A stretch of 64,000 nucleotides of DNA from contig NZ_PDOG01000009.1 in assembly GCF_003202205.1 (NCBI RefSeq), positions 1 to 64,000 of the forward strand, in the 5' to 3' direction. Origin of the DNA: Halomonas sp. LBP4 (GTDB lineage: Bacteria > Pseudomonadota > Gammaproteobacteria > Pseudomonadales > Halomonadaceae). Shown here piece by piece: positions 54,996-63,679 of the stretch (position 1 is its first letter; each line of letters begins with the position of its first letter). The position numbers were made by a program, and so were the translations under genes. The notes under the pieces are model-generated. The model saw nothing but the letters and a program-made list of their open reading frames with translations. It had not been told where the DNA came from and searched no databases.

Positions 54996-55994
54996 TCACG
55001 CGGAGGCCTTGTCGTCCTTCAGGCTTGCCGGCGGCCAGTTCTCCAGCCGCATGCCCAGGGACAGACCACGGGCTGCCAGAACGTCCTTGATCTCGTTCAG
55101 GGACTTCTTGCCGAGGTTCGGGGTCTTCAGCAGCTCCACCTCGGTGCGCTGGATCAGATCGCCGATGTAGTAGATATTCTCGGCCTTCAGGCAGTTGGCA
55201 CTGCGGACGGTCAACTCGAGATCGTCTACGGGGCGCAGCAGGATCGGATCGATGTGATCCTCCTCCTCCTCCACTTCCTGTTCCTTGTCGGCTTCCAGGT
55301 CGACGAACGCGGCCAGCTGCTCCTGCAGGATGGTCGCGCTGCGACGGATCGCCTCTTCCGGATCCAGGGTGCCGTCGGTCTCCAGGCTGATGATCAGCTT
55401 GTCGAGGTCGGTGCGCTGTTCGACACGCGCGGCCTCCACGGCGTAGGAAACCCGGCGCACGGGGCTGAAGGTCGCATCCAGCTGCAGGCGACCGATGCCA
55501 CGAGACTCGTCGTCGGCACCGAGACGGGCATCTGCCGGCTCATAGCCGCGGCCGCGCGCCACCTTGAGCTGCATCTTCAGCTCGGCGCCTTCGTTGACGT
55601 GAGCGATGACGTGCTCGGGATTGACGATCTCGACGTCATGGTCGAGAGCGATGTCACCCGCGGTCACCACGGCCGGGCCCTGCTTGTTCAGCGAGAGCAC
55701 CGCCTCGTCGCGGCTGTGCATCTTGATCGCCACGTCCTTGAGGTTCAGGAGGATTTCGATGACATCTTCCTGGACGCCCTCGATCGCGCTGTACTCGTGA
55801 TCGACTCCGGCGATCTCGGCTTCCACCACGGCACAGCCGGGCATGGACGAGAGCAGGATGCGACGCAGTGCATTGCCCAGAGTGTGGCCGAAACCACGCT
55901 CGAAGGGCTCGAGCACGATCTTCGCGTGGTGTGCGCTGATTTCTTCGACCTTGATGTCGCGAGGCCGGAGAAACTCTGTCACTGAACGCTGCAT
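54996..55994 (-). CDS. rpoA: DNA-directed RNA polymerase subunit alpha
   Basis: The 332-residue protein nucleates polymerase assembly and contacts activators. N-terminal domain with EPFERGFGHTLGNALRRILLSS; a flexible acidic linker (DKEQEVEEEEDHIDP) and the C-terminal domain LTVRSANCLKAENIYYIGDLIQRTEVELLKTPNLG, needed for UP elements and activators such as IlvY. AAAGGTG precedes the start at 55994; the frame further upstream is ignored. Confidence 0.98.
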   Translation of the reverse strand: MQRSVTEFLRPRDIKVEEISAHHAKIVLEPFERGFGHTLGNALRRILLSSMPGCAVVEAEIAGVDHEYSAIEGVQEDVIEILLNLKDVAIKMHSRDEAVLSLNKQGPAVVTAGDIALDHDVEIVNPEHVIAHVNEGAELKMQLKVARGRGYEPADARLGADDESRGIGRLQLDATFSPVRRVSYAVEAARVEQRTDLDKLIISLETDGTLDPEEAIRRSATILQEQLAAFVDLEADKEQEVEEEEDHIDPILLRPVDDLELTVRSANCLKAENIYYIGDLIQRTEVELLKTPNLGKKSLNEIKDVLAARGLSLGMRLENWPPASLKDDKASA

Positions 55995-56077
55995 ATGAAC
56001 ACCTTTCAGGCTGCCAAACGGATACTCGGTACTCGTCACCGGGCCCGCACCGCGGGCCCGGCATCACCCGGAGGCGA

Positions 56078-56698
56078 TTACTTCGAGTACAGCTCGACGA
56101 TCAGGTTTTCGTTGATGTCGGCAGTCAGGTCACCGCGTTCAGGCAGAGCCTTGAAAGTGCCTTCCATCTTCTTGGCATCGATTTCGACCCAGGCCACATC
56201 GCCGCGGTTGGCGGAGATCGCCAGGGCATTCTGGATACGCGCCTGGTTCTTCGCCTTTTCGCGCACGGACACCACGTCCCCGGGCTTGACCTGGTAGGAC
56301 GCCACGTTGACGGCGCGACCGTTCACGGCGATCGCCTTGTGACTGACCAGCTGCCGCGCCTCGGAACGGGTCGAGCCGAAGCCCATACGGTAGACGACAT
56401 TGTCCAGTCGGGATTCGAGAAGCTGCAGCAACACCTCGCCGGTCGCGCCCTTGAGACGGGCCGCTTCCTTGTAGTAGTTGCGGAACTGCTTCTCGAGCAC
56501 GCCATACATGCGGCGCACTTTCTGCTTCTCGCGAAGCTGCAAGCCGTAGTCGGAAAGACGCTGACGGCGCTGGCCGTGCACACCCGGAATCTGCTCGGAT
56601 TTGCACTTCTTCTCGAAGGGAGTGACACCGCTCTTGAGGAAGAGGTCGGTCCCCTCACGACGAGACAGTTTGCACTTCGGTCCAATGTAACGAGCCAT
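56078..56698 (-). CDS. rpsD: 30S ribosomal protein S4
   Basis: A 206-residue primary assembly protein and, in E. coli, the translational repressor of the alpha operon. MARYIGPKCKLSRREGTDLFLK N terminus, then the S4 RNA-binding domain (RLDNVVYRMGFGSTRSEARQLVSH). No zinc-binding Cys cluster like that of Firmicutes S4 is present. Confidence 0.98.
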   Translation of the reverse strand: MARYIGPKCKLSRREGTDLFLKSGVTPFEKKCKSEQIPGVHGQRRQRLSDYGLQLREKQKVRRMYGVLEKQFRNYYKEAARLKGATGEVLLQLLESRLDNVVYRMGFGSTRSEARQLVSHKAIAVNGRAVNVASYQVKPGDVVSVREKAKNQARIQNALAISANRGDVAWVEIDAKKMEGTFKALPERGDLTADINENLIVELYSK

Positions 56699-56710
56699 GA
56701 ATCTGTCTCC

Positions 56711-57097
56711 TTATACGCGGCGTTTCTTCGGCGGACGGCAGCCATTGTGGGGAATGGGCGTCGCGTCGGTGATGCTCTGCACGCGGAAGCCGGCGGCATT
56801 CAGAGCGCGCACGGCGGATTCACGGCCAGGACCGGGGCCCTTGACCAGCACGTCGACGTTTTTCACACCATACTCGGCTGCAGCAGTCGCTGCACGCTCG
56901 CTTGCCACTTGAGCAGCGAACGGGGTGCTCTTGCGAGAACCACGAAAACCCGAACCACCGGCAGTCGCCCAGGAAAGAGCGTTGCCCTGGCGGTCTGTGA
57001 TCGTCACGATCGTGTTGTTAAAAGAGGCGTGGATATGCGCAACGGCATCCACCACCTGCTTTTTAACCTTTTTACGGTTGCTACGCGGGTTAGCCAT
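56711..57097 (-). CDS. rpsK: 30S ribosomal protein S11
   Basis: A 128-residue protein of the 30S platform; HIHASFNNTIVTITDRQGNALSWATAG and the C-terminal GCRPPKKRRV are typical. Between rpsM and rpsD. Confidence 0.98.
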   Translation of the reverse strand: MANPRSNRKKVKKQVVDAVAHIHASFNNTIVTITDRQGNALSWATAGGSGFRGSRKSTPFAAQVASERAATAAAEYGVKNVDVLVKGPGPGRESAVRALNAAGFRVQSITDATPIPHNGCRPPKKRRV

Positions 57098-57136
57098 GTT
57101 GATGTCTATTCCTGTCTTTACGCCAGAACGTGCGTG

Positions 57137-57493
57137 TTATTTGCGGATCGGCTTGCGCGGGCCCTTGCGGGTACGCGCATTGGTCTTGGTACGCTGACCA
57201 CGCAGCGGAAGACCACGACGATGACGCAGACCACGGTAGCAACCCAGGTCCATGAGACGCTTGATATTCAGCGTGACATCACGGCGCAGGTCACCTTCAA
57301 CGGTATACTTGCCGACTTCGGACCGCAGGGCATCCAGCTCTTCGCTGGACAGCTCCTGGATCTTGGTGGTCGGCGCGATGCCGGTCGCGGCACAGATCCC
57401 CTGAGCGCGAGTACGGCCAATCCCGAAGATATAGGTCAGCGAGATCGCCGCATGCTTGTTGTCCGGGATATTGACGCCTGCTATACGGGCCAT
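57137..57493 (-). CDS. rpsM: 30S ribosomal protein S13
   Basis: A 118-residue head protein, first gene of the alpha operon. MARIAGVNIPDNKHAAISLTYIFGIG start and basic end RGLPLRGQRTKTNARTRKGP. A promoter lies 60 bases upstream. The leader is where S4 would bind if the E. coli type of autoregulation applies. Confidence 0.98.
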   Translation of the reverse strand: MARIAGVNIPDNKHAAISLTYIFGIGRTRAQGICAATGIAPTTKIQELSSEELDALRSEVGKYTVEGDLRRDVTLNIKRLMDLGCYRGLRHRRGLPLRGQRTKTNARTRKGPRKPIRK

Positions 57494-57550
57494 CAGCTTA
57501 CTCCGAAAATTGAGCGGCTTGCTCGATTGGTCATCTACAAAAGGCGCAAC

Positions 57551-57579
57551 AGCATACCCCTTTCCCTACCAGAGGGCAA
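57551..57579 (-). promoter_or_regulatory. candidate alpha-operon promoter
   Basis: Minus-strand TTGCCC (57574-57579), 17-base spacer, TATGCT (57551-57556), in the rpmJ-rpsM gap. Predicts a leader of about 50 bases before rpsM. Confidence 0.55.
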
Positions 57580-57618
57580 GGGGCATGCCGGCACCCGGTC
57601 CAGCACAGCAGTCGGGGC

Positions 57619-57732
57619 TCAGCCCTGACGCTGCTTGTGCCGCGGTTCGCTGCAGATGACGCGCACGGCGCCATTGCGACGAATGATCTTGCAGTTACGG
57701 CACATTTTCTTTACGGAAGCTCGAACTTTCAT
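57619..57732 (-). CDS. rpmJ: 50S ribosomal protein L36
   Basis: A 37-residue protein read as MKVRASVKKMCRNCKIIRRN and then GAVRVICSEPRHKQRQG. The zinc ribbon C-x2-C-x12-C-x4-H is complete, so this is the zinc-binding form. It lies after secY, as usual at the end of the spc operon. Confidence 0.95.
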   Translation of the reverse strand: MKVRASVKKMCRNCKIIRRNGAVRVICSEPRHKQRQG

Positions 57733-57812
57733 CGTTCCATCTCCAAAGTTGGCTCGCGCCGCGAGTCGACACTTCGGCTCGCGGCGCGCCAAATCGCCAG
57801 CGGCGCCGCGCC

Positions 57813-59144
57813 TCAGCGCATGATGCCGCCGCTACCGTAGCCTTTCAGGTTGGACTTCTTCATCACCGACTCGTACTGGTGCGACATGAGGTGCGACTGC
57901 ACCTGGGCCATGAAGTCCATGATCACCACCACCACGATCAGCAGCGAGGTACCGCCGAAGAAGAACGGCACGTTCCACGCCACGATCAGGAACTGGGGCA
58001 TCAGGGAAACCGCAGTGATGTACAAGGCACCGAACAGGGTCAGACGGGTCATGACCTTGTCGACGTAGCGAGCGGTCTGCTCGCCCGGGCGAATCCCCGG
58101 CAGGAAGGCCCCCGACTTCTTGAGGTTGTCAGCGACATCCTTGGGATTGAAGACCAGCGCTGTGTAAAAGAAGCAGAAGAATACCACCGCCGCGCCGAAA
58201 AGCAAGATATACAGCGGCTGACCCGGGCCCAGGGCCTGGGAGGCGCGCTGCAGCCACTCCATGCCTTCGCCGGCCCCCACCCACTGGCCCAGCGAGGCCG
58301 GGAACAGCAGGATGCTGGAGGCGAAGATGGCCGGAATGACGCCGGCCATGTTCACCTTGAGCGGCAGGTAGCTGCTCTGGCCGGCGTACATCTTGTTGCC
58401 GACCTGGCGACGCGGGTAGTTCACCGTGATGCGGCGCTGGCCGCGTTCGATGAACACCACGAAGGCCACGGTCGCGACACCCAGCACGGTGAGGGCCAGC
58501 AGCGGCAACACGTTCCACGCCCCCTCGTTGCGGGCCAGCTCGAAGGCCTGGCCGACGGCGCCGGGCAGGCCGGCGACGATACCGGAGAAGATCAGCAGCG
58601 AGATGCCGTTGCCGATGCCCTTCTCGGTGATCTGCTCGCCCAGCCACATCAGGAACACCGCACCGGTCACGAAACTGACGATGGCGGTGAAATAGAAGCT
58701 GAAGTCGGCCGAGTAGGCGATGCCCTGGCTGGCCAGGCCCACCGACATGCCGGTGGCCTGGACCAGCGCCAGGACAACGGTGCCGTAGCGGGTGTACTGG
58801 CTGATCTTGCGGCGGCCGGCCTCGCCTTCCTTCTTGAGCTGCTCGAGGTGGGGCGAGACCGCGGTCAGCAGCTGCATGATGATCGACGCCGAGATGTAGG
58901 GCATGATGCCCAGCGCCATGATGCTCATGCGCTCCAGGGCGCCACCCGAGAACATGTTGAACATGCCCAGGATGGTGCCCTGCTGCTCCCTGAACAAGGC
59001 AGCAAGCTGGTCAGGATTGATACCGGGAACGGGGATGTGGGCACCGATACGGTAGACCACGATGGCGAGGAGCACGAAGCGCAGACGCGCCCACAGTTCA
59101 CTCAGACCGCTGCCCATCGCCGGCATTTTTCCTGACTTGGCCAT
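57813..59144 (-). CDS. secY: preprotein translocase subunit SecY
   Basis: Channel subunit of the Sec translocon in the inner membrane, 443 residues with ten membrane segments. GIMPYISASIIMQLL, the plug region and the cytoplasmic loop RRITVNYPRRQVG, and the C-terminal NLKGYGSGGIMR are recognisable. It starts immediately before the rplO stop boundary (no gap), so translation is coupled. Confidence 0.97.
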   Translation of the reverse strand: MAKSGKMPAMGSGLSELWARLRFVLLAIVVYRIGAHIPVPGINPDQLAALFREQQGTILGMFNMFSGGALERMSIMALGIMPYISASIIMQLLTAVSPHLEQLKKEGEAGRRKISQYTRYGTVVLALVQATGMSVGLASQGIAYSADFSFYFTAIVSFVTGAVFLMWLGEQITEKGIGNGISLLIFSGIVAGLPGAVGQAFELARNEGAWNVLPLLALTVLGVATVAFVVFIERGQRRITVNYPRRQVGNKMYAGQSSYLPLKVNMAGVIPAIFASSILLFPASLGQWVGAGEGMEWLQRASQALGPGQPLYILLFGAAVVFFCFFYTALVFNPKDVADNLKKSGAFLPGIRPGEQTARYVDKVMTRLTLFGALYITAVSLMPQFLIVAWNVPFFFGGTSLLIVVVVIMDFMAQVQSHLMSHQYESVMKKSNLKGYGSGGIMR

Positions 59145-59579
59145 TTAGTCCTCTACCTTGCCACCGGCGGCTTCGATCGCGGCACGGGCACCCTTGGTGA
59201 CCTTGAGGCCGCGAACCGTGACCGCCTTGTTCAGTTCGCCGGAAAGGATCACCTTCGCGTGCTGCGTGGCGTCCTTCAGCACGTTGGCCTGCTTGAGGCT
59301 GTCCAGGGTGACCTCGTCACCGGCGACCTTGGCCAGTTCGGCCAGGCGGACCTCCTCGGAGACCAACGACTTCATGGAGGTGAAGCCGAACTTGGGCAGA
59401 CGCCGCTGCAACGGCATCTGGCCACCCTCGAAACCGGGCTTCACCGTGCCGCCGCTGCGCGCTTTCTGGCCCTTGTGGCCGCGGCCACCGGTCTTGCCCA
59501 GACCGGAGCCGATGCCACGGCCGACGCGCTTCTCGGCGTGCTTGGAACCCGGAGCCGGGCTCAGGCTATTGAGTTTCAT
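59145..59579 (-). CDS. rplO: 50S ribosomal protein L15
   Basis: A 144-residue protein, MKLNSLSPAPGSKHAEKRVGRGIGSGLGKTGGRGHKGQ in its two halves being the family N terminus. Three bases after rpmD. Confidence 0.97.
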   Translation of the reverse strand: MKLNSLSPAPGSKHAEKRVGRGIGSGLGKTGGRGHKGQKARSGGTVKPGFEGGQMPLQRRLPKFGFTSMKSLVSEEVRLAELAKVAGDEVTLDSLKQANVLKDATQHAKVILSGELNKAVTVRGLKVTKGARAAIEAAGGKVED

Positions 59580-59582
59580 GGA

Positions 59583-59765
59583 TTACTCTCCCTCAACGCG
59601 CACAAGGTAGTTGACCTTGTGGATCATGCCGCGCACGGCAGGGGTGTCTTCCAGCTCGACCGAGTGACCGATGCGGCGCAGCCCGAGGCCCTTCATGGTG
59701 GCCTTGTGCTTGGGCAGGATGCCGATGGTGCTGCGGGTCTGGGTAACCTTGAGTGTTGCTGCCAT
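59583..59765 (-). CDS. rpmD: 50S ribosomal protein L30
   Basis: A 60-residue protein with KVTQTRSTIGILPKHKATMKGLGLRRIGHSVE typical of L30 (given here in one family block of two strands). Between rpsE and rplO. Confidence 0.96.
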   Translation of the reverse strand: MAATLKVTQTRSTIGILPKHKATMKGLGLRRIGHSVELEDTPAVRGMIHKVNYLVRVEGE

Positions 59766-59770
59766 GGTAT

Positions 59771-60271
59771 TTACCCCGTGATCGCTTCGACGGACAGACC
59801 GCGCTTGGCGGCGATGTCATCCGGCGACTGCATGGAGGCCAGACCATTGACGGTCGCCCGCACCACGTTCACCGGGTTGGTGGAGCCGTAGCACTTGGCC
59901 AGGACGTCGTGGACGCCGGCCAGCTCGAGCACGGAGCGCATGGCGCCGCCGGCAATGATCCCGGTACCCTCGGAGGCCGGTTGCATGTACACCTTGGAGG
60001 CGCCGTGACGGGCCTTGACCGGGTACTGCAGGGTGCCACCGCTGAGGTTCACCTTGATCATGTTGCGGCGCGCCTGGTCCATCGCCTTCTGGATCGCGAC
60101 CGGCACTTCACGCGCCTTGCCACGACCGAAGCCGACACGACCCTTGCCATCGCCCACGACGGTCAGGGCGGTGAAACCGAAGATCCGGCCACCCTTGACC
60201 ACCTTGGCGACACGGTTGACCTGCACGAGCTTTTCCTGCAGATCGCCGCTTTGCTGTTCGTTCTTCGCCAT
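59771..60271 (-). CDS. rpsE: 30S ribosomal protein S5
   Basis: A 166-residue protein; dsRBD-like N-terminal domain (LVQVNRVAKVVKGGRIFGFT) and C-terminal domain with GGAMRSVLELAGVHDVLAKCYGSTNP. Site of spectinomycin-resistance changes in other species; sensitivity not assessed. Confidence 0.97.
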   Translation of the reverse strand: MAKNEQQSGDLQEKLVQVNRVAKVVKGGRIFGFTALTVVGDGKGRVGFGRGKAREVPVAIQKAMDQARRNMIKVNLSGGTLQYPVKARHGASKVYMQPASEGTGIIAGGAMRSVLELAGVHDVLAKCYGSTNPVNVVRATVNGLASMQSPDDIAAKRGLSVEAITG

Positions 60272-60283
60272 CGTAAAAACCCT

Positions 60284-60634
60284 TTAGAATTCCAGGCCGC
60301 CTTCACGAGCGGCGTCGGCCAGGGCCTTCACGCGACCGTGGTACTTGAAACCGGCACGATCGAAGGCCACCTGGGTGATGCCTGCCTGCTTGGCGCGTTC
60401 GGCAATCAGTGCGCCCACCTTGGCGGCGGCGTCGGCGTTGCCGGTCGCACCCTCACGCAGGGCCTTGTCCAGCGTGGAAGCACTGGCCAGGACCTTGCCA
60501 CCATCCGGCGAGATGATCTGCGCATAGATGTGGCGGGGGGTACGGTTGACGCACAGGCGATACACGCCCAGCTCGCGGATCTTGGCGCGAGCACGGCGGG
60601 CACGACGGAGACGAGATTCTTTCTTCGCGTTCAT
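60284..60634 (-). CDS. rplR: 50S ribosomal protein L18
   Basis: A 116-residue 5S rRNA-binding protein. MNAKKESRLRRARRARAKI and the C-terminal FDRAGFKYHGRVKALADAARE are diagnostic. Confidence 0.97.
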   Translation of the reverse strand: MNAKKESRLRRARRARAKIRELGVYRLCVNRTPRHIYAQIISPDGGKVLASASTLDKALREGATGNADAAAKVGALIAERAKQAGITQVAFDRAGFKYHGRVKALADAAREGGLEF

Positions 60635-60643
60635 AACCCTGCC

Positions 60644-61174
60644 TTACTTCTTCTTGGCTTCTTTGCGACGCACCTGCTCGTCGGCGTACCGGACACCCTT
60701 GCCCTTGTAGGGCTCGGGCGGACGGAAGGCGCGGATTTCCGCGGCGACCTGGCCGAGCTTCTGCTTGTCCGCGCTCTTCAGCACGATCACGGTGTTCTTG
60801 GGCGTTTCCGCCACGACACCGTCAGGCAGCGTGTAGTCGACCGGGTGCGAGAAGCCCAGTGTAAGATTGAGCGTCTGGCCCTTTGCCTGGGCACGATAAC
60901 CGACGCCGTTGATCTCGAGGGTCCTGGTGAAGCCCTCGGAGACACCGGTGACCAGGTTCTGGACCAGGGCACGGGTGGTACCGACCATTGCCCAGCTCTT
61001 GGCGGACTCGCTCGGGGCGAAGGTCAGCTGTCCGTCCTCCTGACCGATCGCCACATCGGCGTGCACGGTCATGGACAGGGTGCCCTGGCCGCCCTTGACG
61101 GTCAGCTGGTCGCCGTCGAACTTGATGTCGACGCCGCTGGGCACTTTAACCGGATATTTGGCTACGCGGGACAT
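60644..61174 (-). CDS. rplF: 50S ribosomal protein L6
   Basis: A 176-residue two-domain protein; MSRVAKYPVKVPSGVDIKF start and the closing PPEPYKGKGVRYADEQVRRKEAKKK. Between rpsH and rplR. Confidence 0.97.
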   Translation of the reverse strand: MSRVAKYPVKVPSGVDIKFDGDQLTVKGGQGTLSMTVHADVAIGQEDGQLTFAPSESAKSWAMVGTTRALVQNLVTGVSEGFTRTLEINGVGYRAQAKGQTLNLTLGFSHPVDYTLPDGVVAETPKNTVIVLKSADKQKLGQVAAEIRAFRPPEPYKGKGVRYADEQVRRKEAKKK

Positions 61175-61183
61175 TCCAAACTC

Positions 61184-61576
61184 CTAGAATACGGTGCAGA
61201 TGACTTCGCCACCGACACCAGCCTTGCGAGCCGCACGATCGGTCATCACCCCATTGGAGGTGGTGACGATCGCGATACCCAGGCCATCGGCGACCTTCGG
61301 AAGCGCGTCCTTGCCCTTGTAGGAGCGAAGGGACGGCTTGGAAACCCGCTGGATGTGCTCGATGACCGGCTTGCCCTCGAAATACTTGAGGGTCACGGCC
61401 AGCTCGGGCTTGGCACCTTCGGACACCGCGAAGTCGTTGATGTAGCCCTCTTCCTTCAATACGCGAGCCACCTCGACCTTCAGCTTGGAGGACGGCATGG
61501 AAACCGTCTCCTTGGTGGCCATCTGCGCATTGCGGATACGGGTGAACATATCCGCCAGAGTGTCTTGCATGCTCAT
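61184..61576 (-). CDS. rpsH: 30S ribosomal protein S8
   Basis: A 130-residue central-domain protein and the E. coli repressor of the spc operon. MSMQDTLADMFTRIRNAQ and ATTSNGVMTDRAARKAGVGGE-type end (read as TTSNGVMTDRAARKAGVGGE). First Met chosen as in E. coli. Confidence 0.97.
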   Translation of the reverse strand: MSMQDTLADMFTRIRNAQMATKETVSMPSSKLKVEVARVLKEEGYINDFAVSEGAKPELAVTLKYFEGKPVIEHIQRVSKPSLRSYKGKDALPKVADGLGIAIVTTSNGVMTDRAARKAGVGGEVICTVF

Positions 61577-61608
61577 TTACGTTGCGCTCCTGATGTTTCT
61601 ACGTGGCG

Positions 61609-61914
61609 TTACCAGCTGGACTTCTTCAGCCCGGGCACATCGCCACGCATGGCGGCTTCACGCAGCTTGTTGCGGCCGAGGCCGAACTTGTTGTAGAAGC
61701 CGTGCGGACGGCCAGTGATACGGCAGCGGTTGCGCTGGCGCACCGGGCTGGAGTCGCGCGGCAGCTGCTGCAGCTTCAGCGTTGCCTCGAAGCGCTCTTC
61801 ATCGGAAGCGTTGACGTCCTGGATGACCGCCTTGAGCTCGGCGCGCTTGGCGGCATACTTCGCCACCAGCTTGGTGCGCTTGAGCTCACGCTCTACCATG
61901 CTCTTCTTTGCCAT
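61609..61914 (-). CDS. rpsN: 30S ribosomal protein S14
   Basis: A 101-residue protein of the long, zinc-free type: there is only one Cys (NRCRITGRPHGFYNKFGLGR), so no CxxC zinc sites. 30S head assembly. Confidence 0.97.
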   Translation of the reverse strand: MAKKSMVERELKRTKLVAKYAAKRAELKAVIQDVNASDEERFEATLKLQQLPRDSSPVRQRNRCRITGRPHGFYNKFGLGRNKLREAAMRGDVPGLKKSSW

Positions 61915-61924
61915 GATCCCACCC

Positions 61925-62464
61925 TTATTTCTTGAACGGGAAGTTCAGCGCGCTCAGCAGCGCACGACCTTCTTCATCGGTGTTGGCGGTGGTGGTGATG
62001 GTGACATCCAGACCACGAATCCGATCGATCTTATCATACTCGATCTCCGGGAAGATGATCTGCTCACGCACCCCCATGGAGTAGTTGCCACGACCGTCGA
62101 AGGACTTCGGGTTGAGACCACGGAAGTCACGAACGCGGGGGATCGCGATATTCACCAGGCGATCGAGGAAGTCCCACATGCGCGCGGAGCGCAGGGTCAC
62201 CTTGATCCCGATCGGCCAGCCTTCACGCACCTTGAAGCCCGCGATGGACTTGCGCGCCTTGGTCACCAACGGCTTCTGACCGGAGAGCTTCTCCAGGTCA
62301 CCGATGGCATTCTCGATCAGCTTCTTGTCGCTGGTCGCTTCGCCGATGCCCATGTTCAGAGTCACCTTGGTGATCCGCGGCACCTGCATCACGTTGGCGT
62401 AGCTGAACTGCTCTTTGAGTTGAGCCACCACCTCGTTCTGATAACGTTCTTTCAAGTTCGCCAT
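61925..62464 (-). CDS. rplE: 50S ribosomal protein L5
   Basis: A 179-residue 5S rRNA-binding protein. VPRITKVTLNMGIGEA and GLNPKSFDGRGNYSMGVREQ are typical. The S8 regulatory site of E. coli is at this gene's start; not verified here. Confidence 0.97.
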   Translation of the reverse strand: MANLKERYQNEVVAQLKEQFSYANVMQVPRITKVTLNMGIGEATSDKKLIENAIGDLEKLSGQKPLVTKARKSIAGFKVREGWPIGIKVTLRSARMWDFLDRLVNIAIPRVRDFRGLNPKSFDGRGNYSMGVREQIIFPEIEYDKIDRIRGLDVTITTTANTDEEGRALLSALNFPFKK

Positions 62465-62482
62465 TTTGCTACCCGACTCGCG

Positions 62483-62800
62483 TTAGGCGTCGATCTGCGT
62501 CTGCGTCGACTTGTAGATACGTACCTTGGTACCGTCTTCCTTCACCTGGAAGCCGACGCGATCCGCCTTACCGGTCTCCTGATTGAAGATGGCAACATTG
62601 GACGCGTGAATCGGAGCCTCGCGCTCGACGATACCGCCCTGCTTACCCGCCATGGGGTTGGGCTTGGTGTGACGCTTGATCATGTTCACACCGGACACGA
62701 CGAAGCGTTCGTCCTTGAGGACGCGCTTGACCGTGCCACGCTTGCCCTTGTCCTTGCCGGCGATGACGACCACTTCATCGTCACGTTTGATTTTTTGCAT
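62483..62800 (-). CDS. rplX: 50S ribosomal protein L24
   Basis: A 105-residue KOW-domain assembly-initiator protein: MQKIKRDDEVVVIAGKDKGKRGTV (KOW) and VNMIKRHTKPNP. Between rplN and rplE. Confidence 0.97.
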   Translation of the reverse strand: MQKIKRDDEVVVIAGKDKGKRGTVKRVLKDERFVVSGVNMIKRHTKPNPMAGKQGGIVEREAPIHASNVAIFNQETGKADRVGFQVKEDGTKVRIYKSTQTQIDA

Positions 62801-62814
62801 ATCCGCCTCGCTCC

Positions 62815-63186
62815 TTACAGCACTTCGGGCGCCAGGGAAATGATCTTCATGAACTTCTCGTTCCGAAGCTCACGAGTTACCGGCCCGAAGATACGGGTTC
62901 CGATCGGCTGTTCGTTGGTGTTGTTCAACAGAACCGCCGCATTTCCGTCGAAGCGGATCAGCGAACCGTCGGGACGACGAACGCCACTGCGGGTGCGAAC
63001 CACCACCGCCTTGAGGACCTGGCCCTTCTTGACCTTGCCACGCGGGATGGCTTCCTTCACCGTGACCTTGATGATGTCACCGACGCGGGCGTAACGGCGG
63101 TGTGAACCGCCGAGCACCTTGATGCACTGCACCCGGCGCGCTCCGCTGTTGTCGGCGACATCCAGCATTGTCTGAGTCTGAATCAT
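62815..63186 (-). CDS. rplN: 50S ribosomal protein L14
   Basis: A 123-residue protein, one of the most conserved: MIQTQTMLDVADNSGARRVQ and GTRIFGPVTRELR. First gene of the spc operon in E. coli; the 39-base gap to rpsQ may hold the boundary between S10 and spc transcripts. Confidence 0.98.
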   Translation of the reverse strand: MIQTQTMLDVADNSGARRVQCIKVLGGSHRRYARVGDIIKVTVKEAIPRGKVKKGQVLKAVVVRTRSGVRRPDGSLIRFDGNAAVLLNNTNEQPIGTRIFGPVTRELRNEKFMKIISLAPEVL

Positions 63187-63225
63187 CGGTTTTCTCCAAA
63201 CCTAATCTGACTGCTCTCGCCGAGC

Positions 63226-63486
63226 TCAGCCCTTGGCCTGCTCGACCACCTCGACCAGCGTCCAGGCCTTCTTCTTGGACAGCGGACGGCACTCCTGGAT
63301 GGAGACGGTGTCGCCGGCCTTCGCCTGGTTCGCCTCGTCATGGGCGTGCAGCTTGGTGGAGCGCTTAACGTATTTGCCATAGATCGGGTGACGCTCACGG
63401 CGCTCGATCATCACGACGATGGACTTGTCCATCTTGTCGCTCACCACCTTGCCGGTGAGCGTACGGGCTTTCTTTTCTTCGGCCAT
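63226..63486 (-). CDS. rpsQ: 30S ribosomal protein S17
   Basis: An 86-residue OB-fold protein with GKVVSDKMDKSIVVMIERRERHPIYGKY in its core. The ATG at 63486 with AGGTG upstream is preferred to a GTG three codons earlier that overlaps rpmC. Last gene of the S10 operon. Confidence 0.96.
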   Translation of the reverse strand: MAEEKKARTLTGKVVSDKMDKSIVVMIERRERHPIYGKYVKRSTKLHAHDEANQAKAGDTVSIQECRPLSKKKAWTLVEVVEQAKG

Positions 63487-63487
63487 C

Positions 63488-63679
63488 TCAGTCACCTGCC
63501 TTCTCGTTGAGCACAGTCTTCACCCGGGCGATATCCCGACGAACCTGCTTGAGCAGATGAGTCTGGCTCAGCTGGCCGGTGGCCTTCTGCATGCGCAGGT
63601 TGAACTGCTCGCGGAGGAGTTCGAAGAGCTGCTCCTGGAGCTGCTCGACTGATTTTTCACGAATTTCCTGGGCTTTCAT
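63488..63679 (-). CDS. rpmC: 50S ribosomal protein L29
   Basis: A 63-residue helical-hairpin protein (MKAQEIREKSVEQLQEQLFE). The ATG shares its first base with the rplP stop (TGATG), so translation is coupled; a GTG directly before is an alternative start. Confidence 0.96.
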   Translation of the reverse strand: MKAQEIREKSVEQLQEQLFELLREQFNLRMQKATGQLSQTHLLKQVRRDIARVKTVLNEKAGD